Shown one piece after another: positions 7,801 through 12,744 of a stretch of DNA of 22,202 nucleotides; position 1 is the first letter of the stretch, and the number at the start of each line of letters is the position of its first letter. The notes under the pieces are model-generated. The model searched no databases and was not told the DNA's origin. It was given only the letters and a program-made list of their open reading frames with translations. The DNA is taken from assembly GCA_910584395.1 (NCBI GenBank), contig CAJUAS010000030.1, forward strand, positions 1-22,202, given 5' to 3'. The stretch comes from an uncultured Oscillospiraceae bacterium (GTDB lineage: Bacteria > Bacillota > Clostridia > Oscillospirales > Oscillospiraceae). Made by a program: the position numbers and the translations under genes.

Positions 7801-8277
7801 CCCCACCTGACCGGGAGCAGGCACATCAAACGTCTCATAGTCGCTTTTGAGCAAGCCGCCGCAGAAAAGGTTGAAGGAGTGGCCGCCGCACGCCACATTT
7901 TCCAGCGTCAGCGTATGCCCGTTGGCCATAATGGAATTGCGGACGTTGGACGTAAAGGTTATGCTGGTATCCTTGAAGGTCACATCCGCGTTCAACAGGA
8001 TGCCGTGGGCTCTAAGATAGACTTCTCCGCCCGTGATGGTCACGCTCTTATTGATGATCCACGGCGCCTCGTTGGTTGTTTGCACGGCGCCGCCGCCCGT
8101 GAGCCGGATCGTGTCCCCGTCCTTCACCTTGTCCTGCGCCAGAAGGTCGGGTAGGCTTCCCAGATCGGCAAGGGTGTGGGTCGTCCCCTCTTCCGCGGCG
8201 GCTCCCACCGGGAAAACCCACGGGGCAGCGAGGCAGACCGCTAATAAAAGTGCGACCAGTCTAAAAGGCTTTTTCAT
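4807..8277 (-). CDS. Secreted multidomain S-layer homology (SLH) surface protein, cargo of the element
   Basis: A 1,156-aa exported protein anchored to secondary cell-wall polymer through C-terminal SLH domains. Sec signal peptide at 1-28 (MKKPFRLVALLLAVCLAAP...VGAAA); about 30-400 a Gly/Asn-rich region with regular ITGG/LTLEN strands suggesting a right-handed beta-helix; about 570-715 two Ig/MBG-like modules (GYTITGHKATDAGDYTATA; GLAAGTYYVRVKGSS); about 715-785 a His/Cys-rich module (WSTSTTHHWHNCTGENCP...HKVCTVCGYE); about 785-825 a Gly/Ser/Thr linker of STGGG repeats; about 835-885 a Thr-rich stretch; about 985-1156 three SLH domains (FSDVPASNWAKNAVDF; FDDVEESWYTDAVHWAAEQG; FADADKVSGYAVEAMRWAKE). 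The start is ATG at 8277 with GAGGAGG 8 nt upstream; the 22 codons before it lie in the leader and do not encode a signal peptide. It has its own strong promoter at 8349-8377. Its ligand or function is unknown. Confidence 0.9.
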   Translation of the reverse strand: MKKPFRLVALLLAVCLAAPWVFPVGAAAEEGTTHTLADLGSLPDLLAQDKVKDGDTIRLTGGGAVQTTNEAPWIINKSVTITGGEVYLRAHGILLNADVTFKDTSITFTSNVRNSIMANGHTLTLENVACGGHSFNLFCGGLLKSDYETFDVPAPGQVGRIYIKGSTTLQYENTFGSGNIYAGNLCMGGMTESNNGPDKNGPENVFRGNAVINVEGSGDVGTVYACGGQQRIPVGAPNGKVTLPDAARYTVSGSVTVNGNVPDVEGAGAAQTHVNYRDDSNYAISRTFSNLFSLSVEKGNLELEAGSHSLNGVDVFLTSGAKLNLKALAGRVPTLGDFTGNGGILILDKSQTLPISGAVTGTAKVAIGHTNFDDTQSTALPIQGWCYIQAPQSNDGAFTLLPYATQPTMMLVRNGNGNWTIPVAGGSNVKLESLAPENMTVASGATEVDVPLDTTYSGTGLGLDVIPLILRVNGIEAVYNEGFDCYEAAGLWLCAGTFDFDVGEALEILIPTSSDEDTPTPIPDNIYCIEIVVPGAYTVSGENLAASFTLTVGNVTAIPVPQANPGLVWTGAEQVGVNEGTGYTITGHKATDAGDYTATATPESGYRWEDGTAGNKSISWSIAKAAAPAAPTGLAGVAPTSTDGTDGKLTGTTAEMEYSTGVAFSDPQDCGEGETTGLAAGTYYVRVKGSSNRLAGEAAEVTVPAYEAPTPEHRHTWSGNWSTSTTHHWHNCTGENCPIQADSEKDGYAAHTAGEWIIDQAATATQSGSKHKVCTVCGYEMARETIPATGGSTGGGSTGGGSTGGGSTGGGGSTGGGSSSGGGGTSGGDTGTTTVKNPDGSTTTTTTDKTTGTVTATTKYKDGTTTSVSTDKDGKTQAQVKLSDAAVKAAQKENEAVSLPIPAVNAAAGDNAPVVEIDLPGGGDAVKVEIPVKNAAPGVVAVVVGADGTETAVKKSAVTKDGVTLALNGDATVKLVDNSAAFSDVPASNWAKNAVDFVSARGIFNGTGGNAFSPDNTMTRGMLAVVLHNLEDSPAHAFDGAFDDVEESWYTDAVHWAAEQGIVTGYGDGRYGPNDDITREQLAVILWRYAGSPAAKDGDLPFADADKVSGYAVEAMRWAKEQGIVNGDGNGQLMPQGLTTRAQAAQMLMNFIQTQF
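5831..5910. repeat. 30-bp tandem repeats encoding the STGGG linker
   Basis: Two perfect adjacent 30-bp copies occur at 5851-5880 and 5881-5910 (beginning GCCAGTCGAACCGCCTCCGG), with a degenerate partial copy at 5831-5850. The unit is a multiple of three, so copy-number changes would lengthen or shorten the linker in frame. Confidence 0.85.
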
Positions 8278-8336
8278 GGAATAAGCTCCTCCTCTTTTTG
8301 TTGGCGACACCGCCGTATTGCGCTTTTTTGTAACAA

Positions 8337-8363
8337 TATCCATGATAAATTGTATCGTGGATA
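8337..8363. promoter_or_regulatory. Palindromic operator candidate overlapping the SLH-gene -10
   Basis: Two inverted 11-bp half-sites TATCCAyGATA (TATCCATGATA at 8337-8347; TATCGTGGATA at 8353-8363) are separated by 5 bp and differ at one position. The dyad centre at 8350 lies in the -10 hexamer of the cargo promoter, a typical place for a dimeric repressor. No obvious cognate DNA-binding protein is encoded on the element. Confidence 0.55.
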
Positions 8364-8377
8364 CGGCCGCTTGTCAA
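8349..8377 (-). promoter_or_regulatory. Near-consensus sigma-A promoter of the SLH cargo gene
   Basis: On the minus strand TTGACA (8377-8372), a 17-bp spacer and TACAAT (8354-8349). It lies just inside the right end of the element, so the cargo gene has a vegetative promoter independent of spoVFA. The stop codon of the truncated spoVFA frame (8374-8376) lies within the -35 box. Confidence 0.88.
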
Positions 8378-8805
8378 GCGTATTCCCATGCCCATACCGC
8401 TAACGCGGCAGGTACGGCGTTGGCTACAGCCAGCTCCTCCCGGCGGAAGTAGTCGTGGATGGTCAGGCCGTATTCTCCGGCCAGCTCCGCCGTCTCCTCC
8501 CCCACCATACCGCCGCAGACAAACTGGGCCGGGCTTAGGCTGGAGAAAATGTCCGTCAGAGGACGTTCTCCGCTCCCCAATGGGGCATGGAGCATTCCGG
8601 ACGCGGAAGCCACAGGCAGAGGCAATATTACGCAATCGGCCCGGTGCAGGCCCTCCAAGGCGGTTTCTGCCGTCACCCCTTCATAGGGTGCGGCCTGATC
8701 CAAGGCATAGGTGTGGACGCTGTGACCCTCCTCGCTTAAAAGGGCGGCCAGCTTTTCCTGCCGCAGGTCGCCGCCCAGCACCCAGATCGTCCCTTCTCGT
8801 TTCAT
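8374..8805 (-). CDS. spoVFA: Dipicolinate synthase subunit A, N-terminal half (5' part of a split gene)
   Basis: This 5' part of spoVFA/dpaA encodes the N-terminal domain: TIWVLGGDLRQEKLAALLSEEGH, VILPLPVAS, PAQFVCGGMVGE and HDYFRREELAVANAVP. Native sequence ends at the core (8410-8413). The last 11 residues, AALAVWAWEYA, are encoded by the element and end at a TGA at 8374, so unexcised cells would make a 143-aa fragment lacking the NAD-binding domain. The start is ATG at 8805 with AGGGGG about 10 nt upstream. Continuing from the core into 2957-2484 gives an intact 289-aa protein. A weak sigma-K-like pattern (GCACC at 8860-8856, 16 bp, AATAGGATG at 8839-8831) lies upstream; in Bacillus and C. 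difficile this operon is controlled by sigma-K in the mother cell. Confidence 0.92.
   Translation of the reverse strand: MKREGTIWVLGGDLRQEKLAALLSEEGHSVHTYALDQAAPYEGVTAETALEGLHRADCVILPLPVASASGMLHAPLGSGERPLTDIFSSLSPAQFVCGGMVGEETAELAGEYGLTIHDYFRREELAVANAVPAALAVWAWEYA
8394..8427. other. attR-type recombination site (right end of spoVFA element)
   Basis: Element arm ATACCGCTAACGCG at 8394-8407, two bases GC, core AGGT at 8410-8413, then the chromosomal spoVFA half-site. It is the mirror image of the left end. Together the two ends define a 36-bp symmetric attP on the predicted excised circle. Confidence 0.88.
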
Positions 8806-8830
8806 CGCTTGCTTCCCCCTTACACAAAGC

Positions 8831-8860
8831 CATCCTATTCGTGAGGGGCGGCGGCGGTGC
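8831..8860 (-). promoter_or_regulatory. Possible sigma-K-like promoter of spoVFA
   Basis: On the minus strand GCACC (8860-8856), a 16-bp spacer and AATAGGATG (8839-8831), compared with sigma-K AC(C)...CATAnnnTA. The -10 match is incomplete. No sigma-A pair is visible in the 65 bp between the xth terminator and the start codon. Confidence 0.25.
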
Positions 8861-8869
8861 GTAACCAGC

Positions 8870-8907
8870 GAAAAAAAGAGGACCGCGCCGGTATGGCGCA
8901 GCCCTCT
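8870..8907 (-). terminator. Rho-independent terminator of the exonuclease III gene
   Basis: On the minus strand AGAGGGCTGCGCC / GGCGCGGTCCTCT (two wobble pairs) with loop ATACC, followed by seven T's. It starts 13 bp after the exonuclease III stop codon and insulates spoVFA from it. Confidence 0.9.
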
Positions 8908-8920
8908 GCCGCTTTTCCTC

Positions 8921-9676
8921 TCAGTCCGTCAGGATCAGGGACACGGGGCAGTGGTCGCTGCCATAGATCTCCGGGTGGATGGCTGCCTCCCTGATCCTGT
9001 CCCGCCAGCGTTCCGACATCAGAAAGTAATCGATGCGCCACCCTGCGTTGTTGTCCCTTGCGTGAAAACGGTAGCTCCACCAAGAGTATGCCCCGGTCAG
9101 ATCGGGATGGGTGGCCCGGAAAGTGTCCACGAAGCCGCAGCTCAGCAAATCAGAGAATTTCTCCCGCTCCTCGTCGGAAAAGCCGGGGTTGCCCCGGTTC
9201 GGCCCGGGGTTTTTCAGGTCGATCTCCTGATGGGCCACATTCAGATCGCCGCAGAGGATCACCGGCTTCTTCCTGTCCAGCTTGGTCAGGTACTGCCGCA
9301 GGGCATTCTCCCAAGACAGGCGGTAGTCCAGCCGCTTCAGGCCGTCTTGGGCGTTGGGGGTGTAGACGGTGACCACATAGCAATCCGGCAGTTCCAAGGT
9401 GATGGCCCGGCCCTCGGTGGTGTGGTAGGCGTCGTCGATATCATAGGTGACGCTCAGCGGCTCAAGGCGGGTAAAGATCGCCGTGCCCGAATACCCCTTC
9501 TTGTCGGCGGAATTCCAAAAAAGCCGGTAGCCCGGCAGTTCCAAGTCGATCTGGTCGGGCTGGAGCTTGGTCTCCTGAAGGCAGAACACATCTGCATCCA
9601 AGGCGGCAAAGCTCTCCAAAAAGCCCTTGTTCATACAAGCCCGCAGGCCGTTGACATTCCATGATACCAGTTTCAT
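8921..9676 (-). CDS. xth: Exodeoxyribonuclease III / AP endonuclease
   Basis: A 251-aa exonuclease III family AP endonuclease, which cleaves DNA 5' of abasic sites and removes 3' blocking groups during base excision repair. Catalytic motifs of the exonuclease-endonuclease-phosphatase fold are in order: SWNVNGLRA (metal/Asn, residues 5-13), FCLQETKL (catalytic Glu), GYSGTAI, YTPNAQDGLKRLDYRL, CGDLNVAHQEIDLKNP (Asp/Asn pair), WWSYRFHARDNNAGWRIDYF and the C-terminal GSDHCPV (catalytic His). Length is normal for the family. The start at 9676 has GGGAGGGAG at a suitable distance; the longer open frame to 9886 is leader sequence. It is transcribed alone from the promoter at 9866-9894 to the terminator at 8870-8907. 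Confidence 0.97.
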   Translation of the reverse strand: MKLVSWNVNGLRACMNKGFLESFAALDADVFCLQETKLQPDQIDLELPGYRLFWNSADKKGYSGTAIFTRLEPLSVTYDIDDAYHTTEGRAITLELPDCYVVTVYTPNAQDGLKRLDYRLSWENALRQYLTKLDRKKPVILCGDLNVAHQEIDLKNPGPNRGNPGFSDEEREKFSDLLSCGFVDTFRATHPDLTGAYSWWSYRFHARDNNAGWRIDYFLMSERWRDRIREAAIHPEIYGSDHCPVSLILTD

Positions 9677-9865
9677 GCGCTCTCCCTCCCCGGTGCAGAC
9701 GGTGGATTTTTTTGCCGTGGGCCTTGATTTTCTTGCGGCGTTACAGTAGAATAGAAAGCGGAGACGCCGAAAGGCGGCAGGCCGCGGGGCGCTACCAACA
9801 CCCCGCAGCCCTGTACAGAGTAGATAGGTACTCAGCACAGCAACAGTTCGTTGCACCACAGGCTC
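9677..9865 (-). other. Long GC-rich untranslated leader of xth
   Basis: About 185 nt separate the promoter from the xth start codon. On the minus strand it holds two hairpin-forming stretches, GCGGGG...CCCCGC (9805-9783 region) and GCCGCCTTTCGGCG with its surroundings. I cannot match it to a known riboswitch. It may be a structured leader or just spacer. Confidence 0.35.
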
Positions 9866-9894
9866 ATTATACCCGCTCACTGTCATTTTTTCAA
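9866..9894 (-). promoter_or_regulatory. Sigma-A promoter of xth
   Basis: On the minus strand TTGAAA (9894-9889), 17 bp, TATAAT (9871-9866). Confidence 0.8.
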
Positions 9895-9935
9895 GTGCGG
9901 CGTGGTTTTTGGGCGTGCGTTCGCTTGGAATGACC

Positions 9936-9973
9936 GGCGGTGTTGAGGTTTATGCTCTCAACACCGCCTTTTT
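9936..9973 (+). terminator. Strong intrinsic terminator without an upstream plus-strand gene
   Basis: A perfect 12-bp stem GGCGGTGTTGAG / CTCAACACCGCC with a 9-nt loop, followed by TTTTT at 9969-9973. The nearest upstream gene, xth, is on the minus strand, so the orientation is not explained by any coding gene here. Confidence 0.85.
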
Positions 9974-9975
9974 GC

Positions 9976-10040
9976 GTCTCCGACAACTGCCCAAGGGGTG
10001 GGGTCTTCTCTCCCCACCCTGCGGGCGGTTCGTTGGAGAC
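9976..10040. repeat. 65-nt long imperfect hairpin (possible intergenic repeat or RNA)
   Basis: The outer stem GTCTCC/GGAGAC, a middle imperfect stem (GACAACTGCCC against GGGCGGTTCGTT) and an inner stem GGGTGGGG/CCCCACCC form one extended fold. It directly follows the orphan terminator. It could be a dispersed palindromic repeat or a small RNA structure. No protein in this segment looks real. Confidence 0.5.
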
Positions 10041-10130
10041 AGAAAACAACACAAAAGGGAGGGTTTTGGCGGAACATTTTCAAGCGCTGATGCGTCATAT
10101 AGTAGGTTGGAAAAATGTACAGTTCTTATA

Positions 10131-10196
10131 TCTTAAGGAAATCTTTAGAATTTTACCGTATTGTAACTACCATCCTGCTTTTTCAAGTAGTATAAT
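10131..10196 (+). promoter_or_regulatory. Promoter region of the MFP-ABC-SLH operon with possible direct-repeat boxes
   Basis: A TATAAT -10 at 10191-10196 has only a poor -35 (TACCAT at 10168-10173), so an activator may be needed. Upstream, TCTTAAGGAAA (10131-10141) and TCTTTAGAATT (10142-10152) are 11-bp direct repeats with 7 of 11 identities, the spacing used by OmpR-type response regulators. The leader then has a GCCGGG/CCCGGC hairpin (10214-10230) before the ribosome binding site. Confidence 0.4.
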
Positions 10197-10256
10197 GTCA
10201 GTTGGTCGATCCCGCCGGGCCTGACCCGGCCGCAAGGATAAAAAGGAGGATATAAC

Positions 10257-12038
10257 ATGAGCGAAGAAAACACCGCAGTTGCTACCCCGGAGATTCCCGC
10301 CGCGGCCACGCCGCCGAAAAAATCAGCGGGCAAAAAGAAGAAAAAGGCGCGGAAGATCCGAAACGCCATCATCGCCGTGGTGGTCATCGCCGCCCTCGCC
10401 GTCGGGGGCTTTTTCCTTTGGAAATTCCTCAACAAGAAGGAAGAGGTAAACAGCGAGCTTCAGACCGCCATGGCCGATTGGGGCTCCATCTCCTCCACCG
10501 TTCAGGGACAAGGCAGCGCCCGGGCCAAGGAGTCCGCCGCCATCACCCTGACCCAGACGGGCACGGTGCAGCAGCTTTTTGTCAACGCCGGCGACATGGT
10601 AACGGCGGGCCAGCCCCTCTACACCATTTTCTCGCAGGCCGCCGAGGACGAAGTCCGCACCCGCCGGGACAACCTTGACGCCGCGCAGGAGCGCATCAGC
10701 GACGCCATGAAGTCTATGGCGGAGATCCAAAAGGACATCGCCGACCTTCAGGCCAAGCAGGGCAAGCTCACCGTCCGCGCTCCCTTTGCAGGCAAGGTCA
10801 CCGAGGTGGAGAGTTTCACCGTCAACAAGCGTGTGGGCGAGGGAAGCAAGGTCTGCACGCTGGTCAACGACCGCAAAATGAAGCTCTCCCTCTATTTCAG
10901 CTACGCCTACGAAAACGCCATCTCTGTGGGCCAGAAGGTGGACGTTTCCATCCCCGCCGTGATGCAGTCTTACACAGGCAAGGTGGAGCAGATCAACAAG
11001 GTCCATTACATCACCCCCGAGGGCGCAGACCACTTTGAGGTCACCGTGTCCTTTGAGAATCAGGGTACGCTTACCGAGGGCATGACCGCCACCGCCGCCC
11101 TCACCGCCGCCGACGGCACGCCCATCTACCCCTACTCCGGCGGTCAGACCGAGTACTACGAGGTGCGTGAAGTGGTCACCGAGGTGGAAGGCCCCGTGGT
11201 CTCCTCCAACCTGCTGCGTTACGCCAACGTCAACGCCGGGGATGTACTTCTCACCCTCAGCTCGGACGCGCTGGACGAGCAGATCCGCACCCGCCGGGGC
11301 GATCTGGAGACCGCCCAGAAGAACATGGAAGAGCTGCAAAAGGGCGTGGATGACGCAGCTAAGGCGCTGGAGGACGCCCAGAAGGCTCTTGGCGACTTCA
11401 ACGCCGTCTCCCCCATTGACGGCACGATCACCTCCTGCACTTTGGTGGAGGGCGCGGAGGTCAAGAGCGGCGACACCGTCATCACCATCTCTAACAACAC
11501 CACCATGGTAGTCACCATCAGCGTGGACGACCGCAACATTGCCTACGTCAAGCCCGGCATGATGGTGAATCTCCAAAGCCAGTGGGGCGACGGCGGGATG
11601 TACACCGGCGTGGTCACCAAGATCGACATGTCCCTCTCCGGCGATTCTATGGGTACCGGCATGACCAACTACCCCGTTACCTTGGAGGTTGACAACTTTG
11701 ACGGCTCTCTGATGGAGGGTATGTGGCTGAGCTACTCCTTCGTCACCAGCCAGTCGGACAACTGCATCGTCGTGCCCATGCAGAGCGTGAAGTACATCGG
11801 CGACGACACCGCCGTGGTCTTTATCCAAGCCGATTCCAAGCCGGACAACGCCGTGGATGTGGATATTCCCGAGACCATGCCCGGCCAGACCCCCACCTAC
11901 CCCTCTGAAAAGGACGGCTTCTACGCGGTTCCTGTCACCACCGGCCTCAACGATAACTACAACGTGGAGATCAAGGAGGGCCTTGAGGGAGGCGAGACCA
12001 TCTTCGTCAACTACTATGTGACCCAAGCTTGGGGTTAA
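10257..12038 (+). CDS. Membrane fusion protein (HlyD/MacA-type adaptor) with duplicated lipoyl/coiled-coil module
   Basis: A 593-aa adaptor of a MacB-type ABC exporter. A Lys-rich cytoplasmic N-terminus (KKSAGKKKKKARK) precedes one membrane anchor at about 36-58 (AIIAVVVIAALAVGGFFLW); the rest should be extracellular. The biotinyl-lipoyl/coiled-coil module occurs twice: first at about 75-185 (QLFVNAGDMVTAGQPLYTI, then EVRTRRDNLDAAQERISD) and again at about 315-430 (ANVNAGDVLLTLSSDAL, then EQIRTRRGDLETAQKNMEEL, then APIDG-like SPIDGTITSC). The C-terminal third holds the beta-barrel and membrane-proximal parts (VVPMQSVKYIGDDTAVVF, VTTGLNDNYNVEIKEGLEGG). Typical MacA-like proteins have one such module and about 380-420 aa, so this one is unusually long. 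AAAAGGAGG precedes the ATG by 8 nt. The ATPase gene follows 10 bp after its stop. Confidence 0.9.
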   Translation: MSEENTAVATPEIPAAATPPKKSAGKKKKKARKIRNAIIAVVVIAALAVGGFFLWKFLNKKEEVNSELQTAMADWGSISSTVQGQGSARAKESAAITLTQTGTVQQLFVNAGDMVTAGQPLYTIFSQAAEDEVRTRRDNLDAAQERISDAMKSMAEIQKDIADLQAKQGKLTVRAPFAGKVTEVESFTVNKRVGEGSKVCTLVNDRKMKLSLYFSYAYENAISVGQKVDVSIPAVMQSYTGKVEQINKVHYITPEGADHFEVTVSFENQGTLTEGMTATAALTAADGTPIYPYSGGQTEYYEVREVVTEVEGPVVSSNLLRYANVNAGDVLLTLSSDALDEQIRTRRGDLETAQKNMEELQKGVDDAAKALEDAQKALGDFNAVSPIDGTITSCTLVEGAEVKSGDTVITISNNTTMVVTISVDDRNIAYVKPGMMVNLQSQWGDGGMYTGVVTKIDMSLSGDSMGTGMTNYPVTLEVDNFDGSLMEGMWLSYSFVTSQSDNCIVVPMQSVKYIGDDTAVVFIQADSKPDNAVDVDIPETMPGQTPTYPSEKDGFYAVPVTTGLNDNYNVEIKEGLEGGETIFVNYYVTQAWG

Positions 12039-12048
12039 GGTGAACGCC

Positions 12049-12744
12049 ATGCTCATTGATATCAAGGACCTCTATAAGATCTATAACGAGGGCAAGGAAA
12101 GCGAGGTACGGGCCTTGGACGGCGTCTCCCTCCAGATCGACAAGGGGGAGTTCGTCTCCATCATCGGCCAGTCCGGCTCAGGCAAGTCCACCCTTATGAA
12201 TATTTTGGGCTGTCTGGATATTCCCACCTATGGGGACTACCACTTGGACGGCACGGACATCACCGAGCTGACCGACCGCCAGCTGGCCCACATCCGCAAT
12301 AAGCAGATCGGGTTTATCTTCCAAGGCTATAACCTCATCCCCGCCCTCAACGCCCGGGAAAACGTGGAGCTGCCCCTCATTTATCAGGGTCTCTCCGGGG
12401 AAAAGCGCCGGGAGCGCAGCGAGGAGGCGCTGGAGCGGGTGGCCATGTTTGACCGGGCCGACCACAAGCCCAGCGAGATGTCCGGCGGCCAGCAGCAGCG
12501 CGTCGCCATCGCCCGGGCCATTGCCACCCGTCCCCCCATTATCATGGCCGACGAGCCTACCGGCGCTTTGGACTCCAAAACAGGCCGGCACGTGCTGGAG
12601 ATCCTCCACTCCCTCCACGAGGAGGGCACTACCGTGATCCTGATCACCCATGACAACGGCATCGCCGCCACCGCCGAGCGCATTGTCCGCTTGGCTGACG
12701 GCAAGATCGTAGCCGACGGGCCAAGAGAGGAGGTTGGACTGTGA
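12049..12744 (+). CDS. ABC transporter ATP-binding protein (MacB/LolD type)
   Basis: A 231-aa ATPase of a MacB/LolD-type exporter, cytoplasmic and bound to the permease encoded next. Motifs in order: Walker A GQSGSGKST (about 41-49), Q-loop FIFQGYNLIPALNARENVELP, signature MSGGQQQRVAIARA, Walker B with D-loop IIMADEPTGALD and H-loop VILITHD. The start chosen is ATG at 12049 (AAGGTG 6 nt upstream); a GTG three codons earlier is also possible. The stop overlaps the permease GTG by 3 bases (GTGA), implying translational coupling. Substrates of this family range from peptides and macrolides to lipoproteins; the substrate here is unknown. Confidence 0.95.
   Translation: MLIDIKDLYKIYNEGKESEVRALDGVSLQIDKGEFVSIIGQSGSGKSTLMNILGCLDIPTYGDYHLDGTDITELTDRQLAHIRNKQIGFIFQGYNLIPALNARENVELPLIYQGLSGEKRRERSEEALERVAMFDRADHKPSEMSGGQQQRVAIARAIATRPPIIMADEPTGALDSKTGRHVLEILHSLHEEGTTVILITHDNGIAATAERIVRLADGKIVADGPREEVGL

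Larger units (their letters stand above)
2958..8413. mobile_element. Serine-recombinase intervening element inserted in spoVFA (skin-like)
   Basis: A 5,452-bp unit (core to core) divides spoVFA between its N-terminal domain and its NAD-binding domain. It carries three genes: a small SHOCT-like ORF, a large serine recombinase (both +) and an SLH surface protein (-). Both transcription units point inward and converge on the hairpin at 4747-4788. Ends: the core AGGT occurs at 2958-2961 and 8410-8413. Inside each core are 2 bases and then a perfect 14-bp inverted repeat (2964-2977 and 8394-8407). Excision would give attP = arm-GC-AGGT-GG-arm, symmetric about the central GG, and attB reading GTACCTAC on the minus strand. 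The spoVFA frame is restored exactly. The architecture matches known sporulation-linked intervening elements such as skin in sigK. Excision itself is inferred, not observed. Confidence 0.93.

Noticed and set aside
2958..8413. DDE transposon with terminal inverted repeats
   Set aside because: The 14-bp inverted ends sit beside a serine recombinase with a centred 4-bp core, there is no DDE transposase, and excision restores the gene exactly; the inverted ends are attP arms.
10070..10224. Possible TTG-started peptide (AEHFQALMRHIVGW...) before the exporter operon
   Set aside because: The GGGAGG-to-TTG spacing is only about 3 nt, and the frame covers the operon promoter; more likely part of an intergenic repeat.
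10323..12065. 580-codon minus-strand open frame with His/Val/Gly-rich translation
   Set aside because: This is a typical antisense frame of a GC-rich gene, opposite the well-supported membrane fusion protein.
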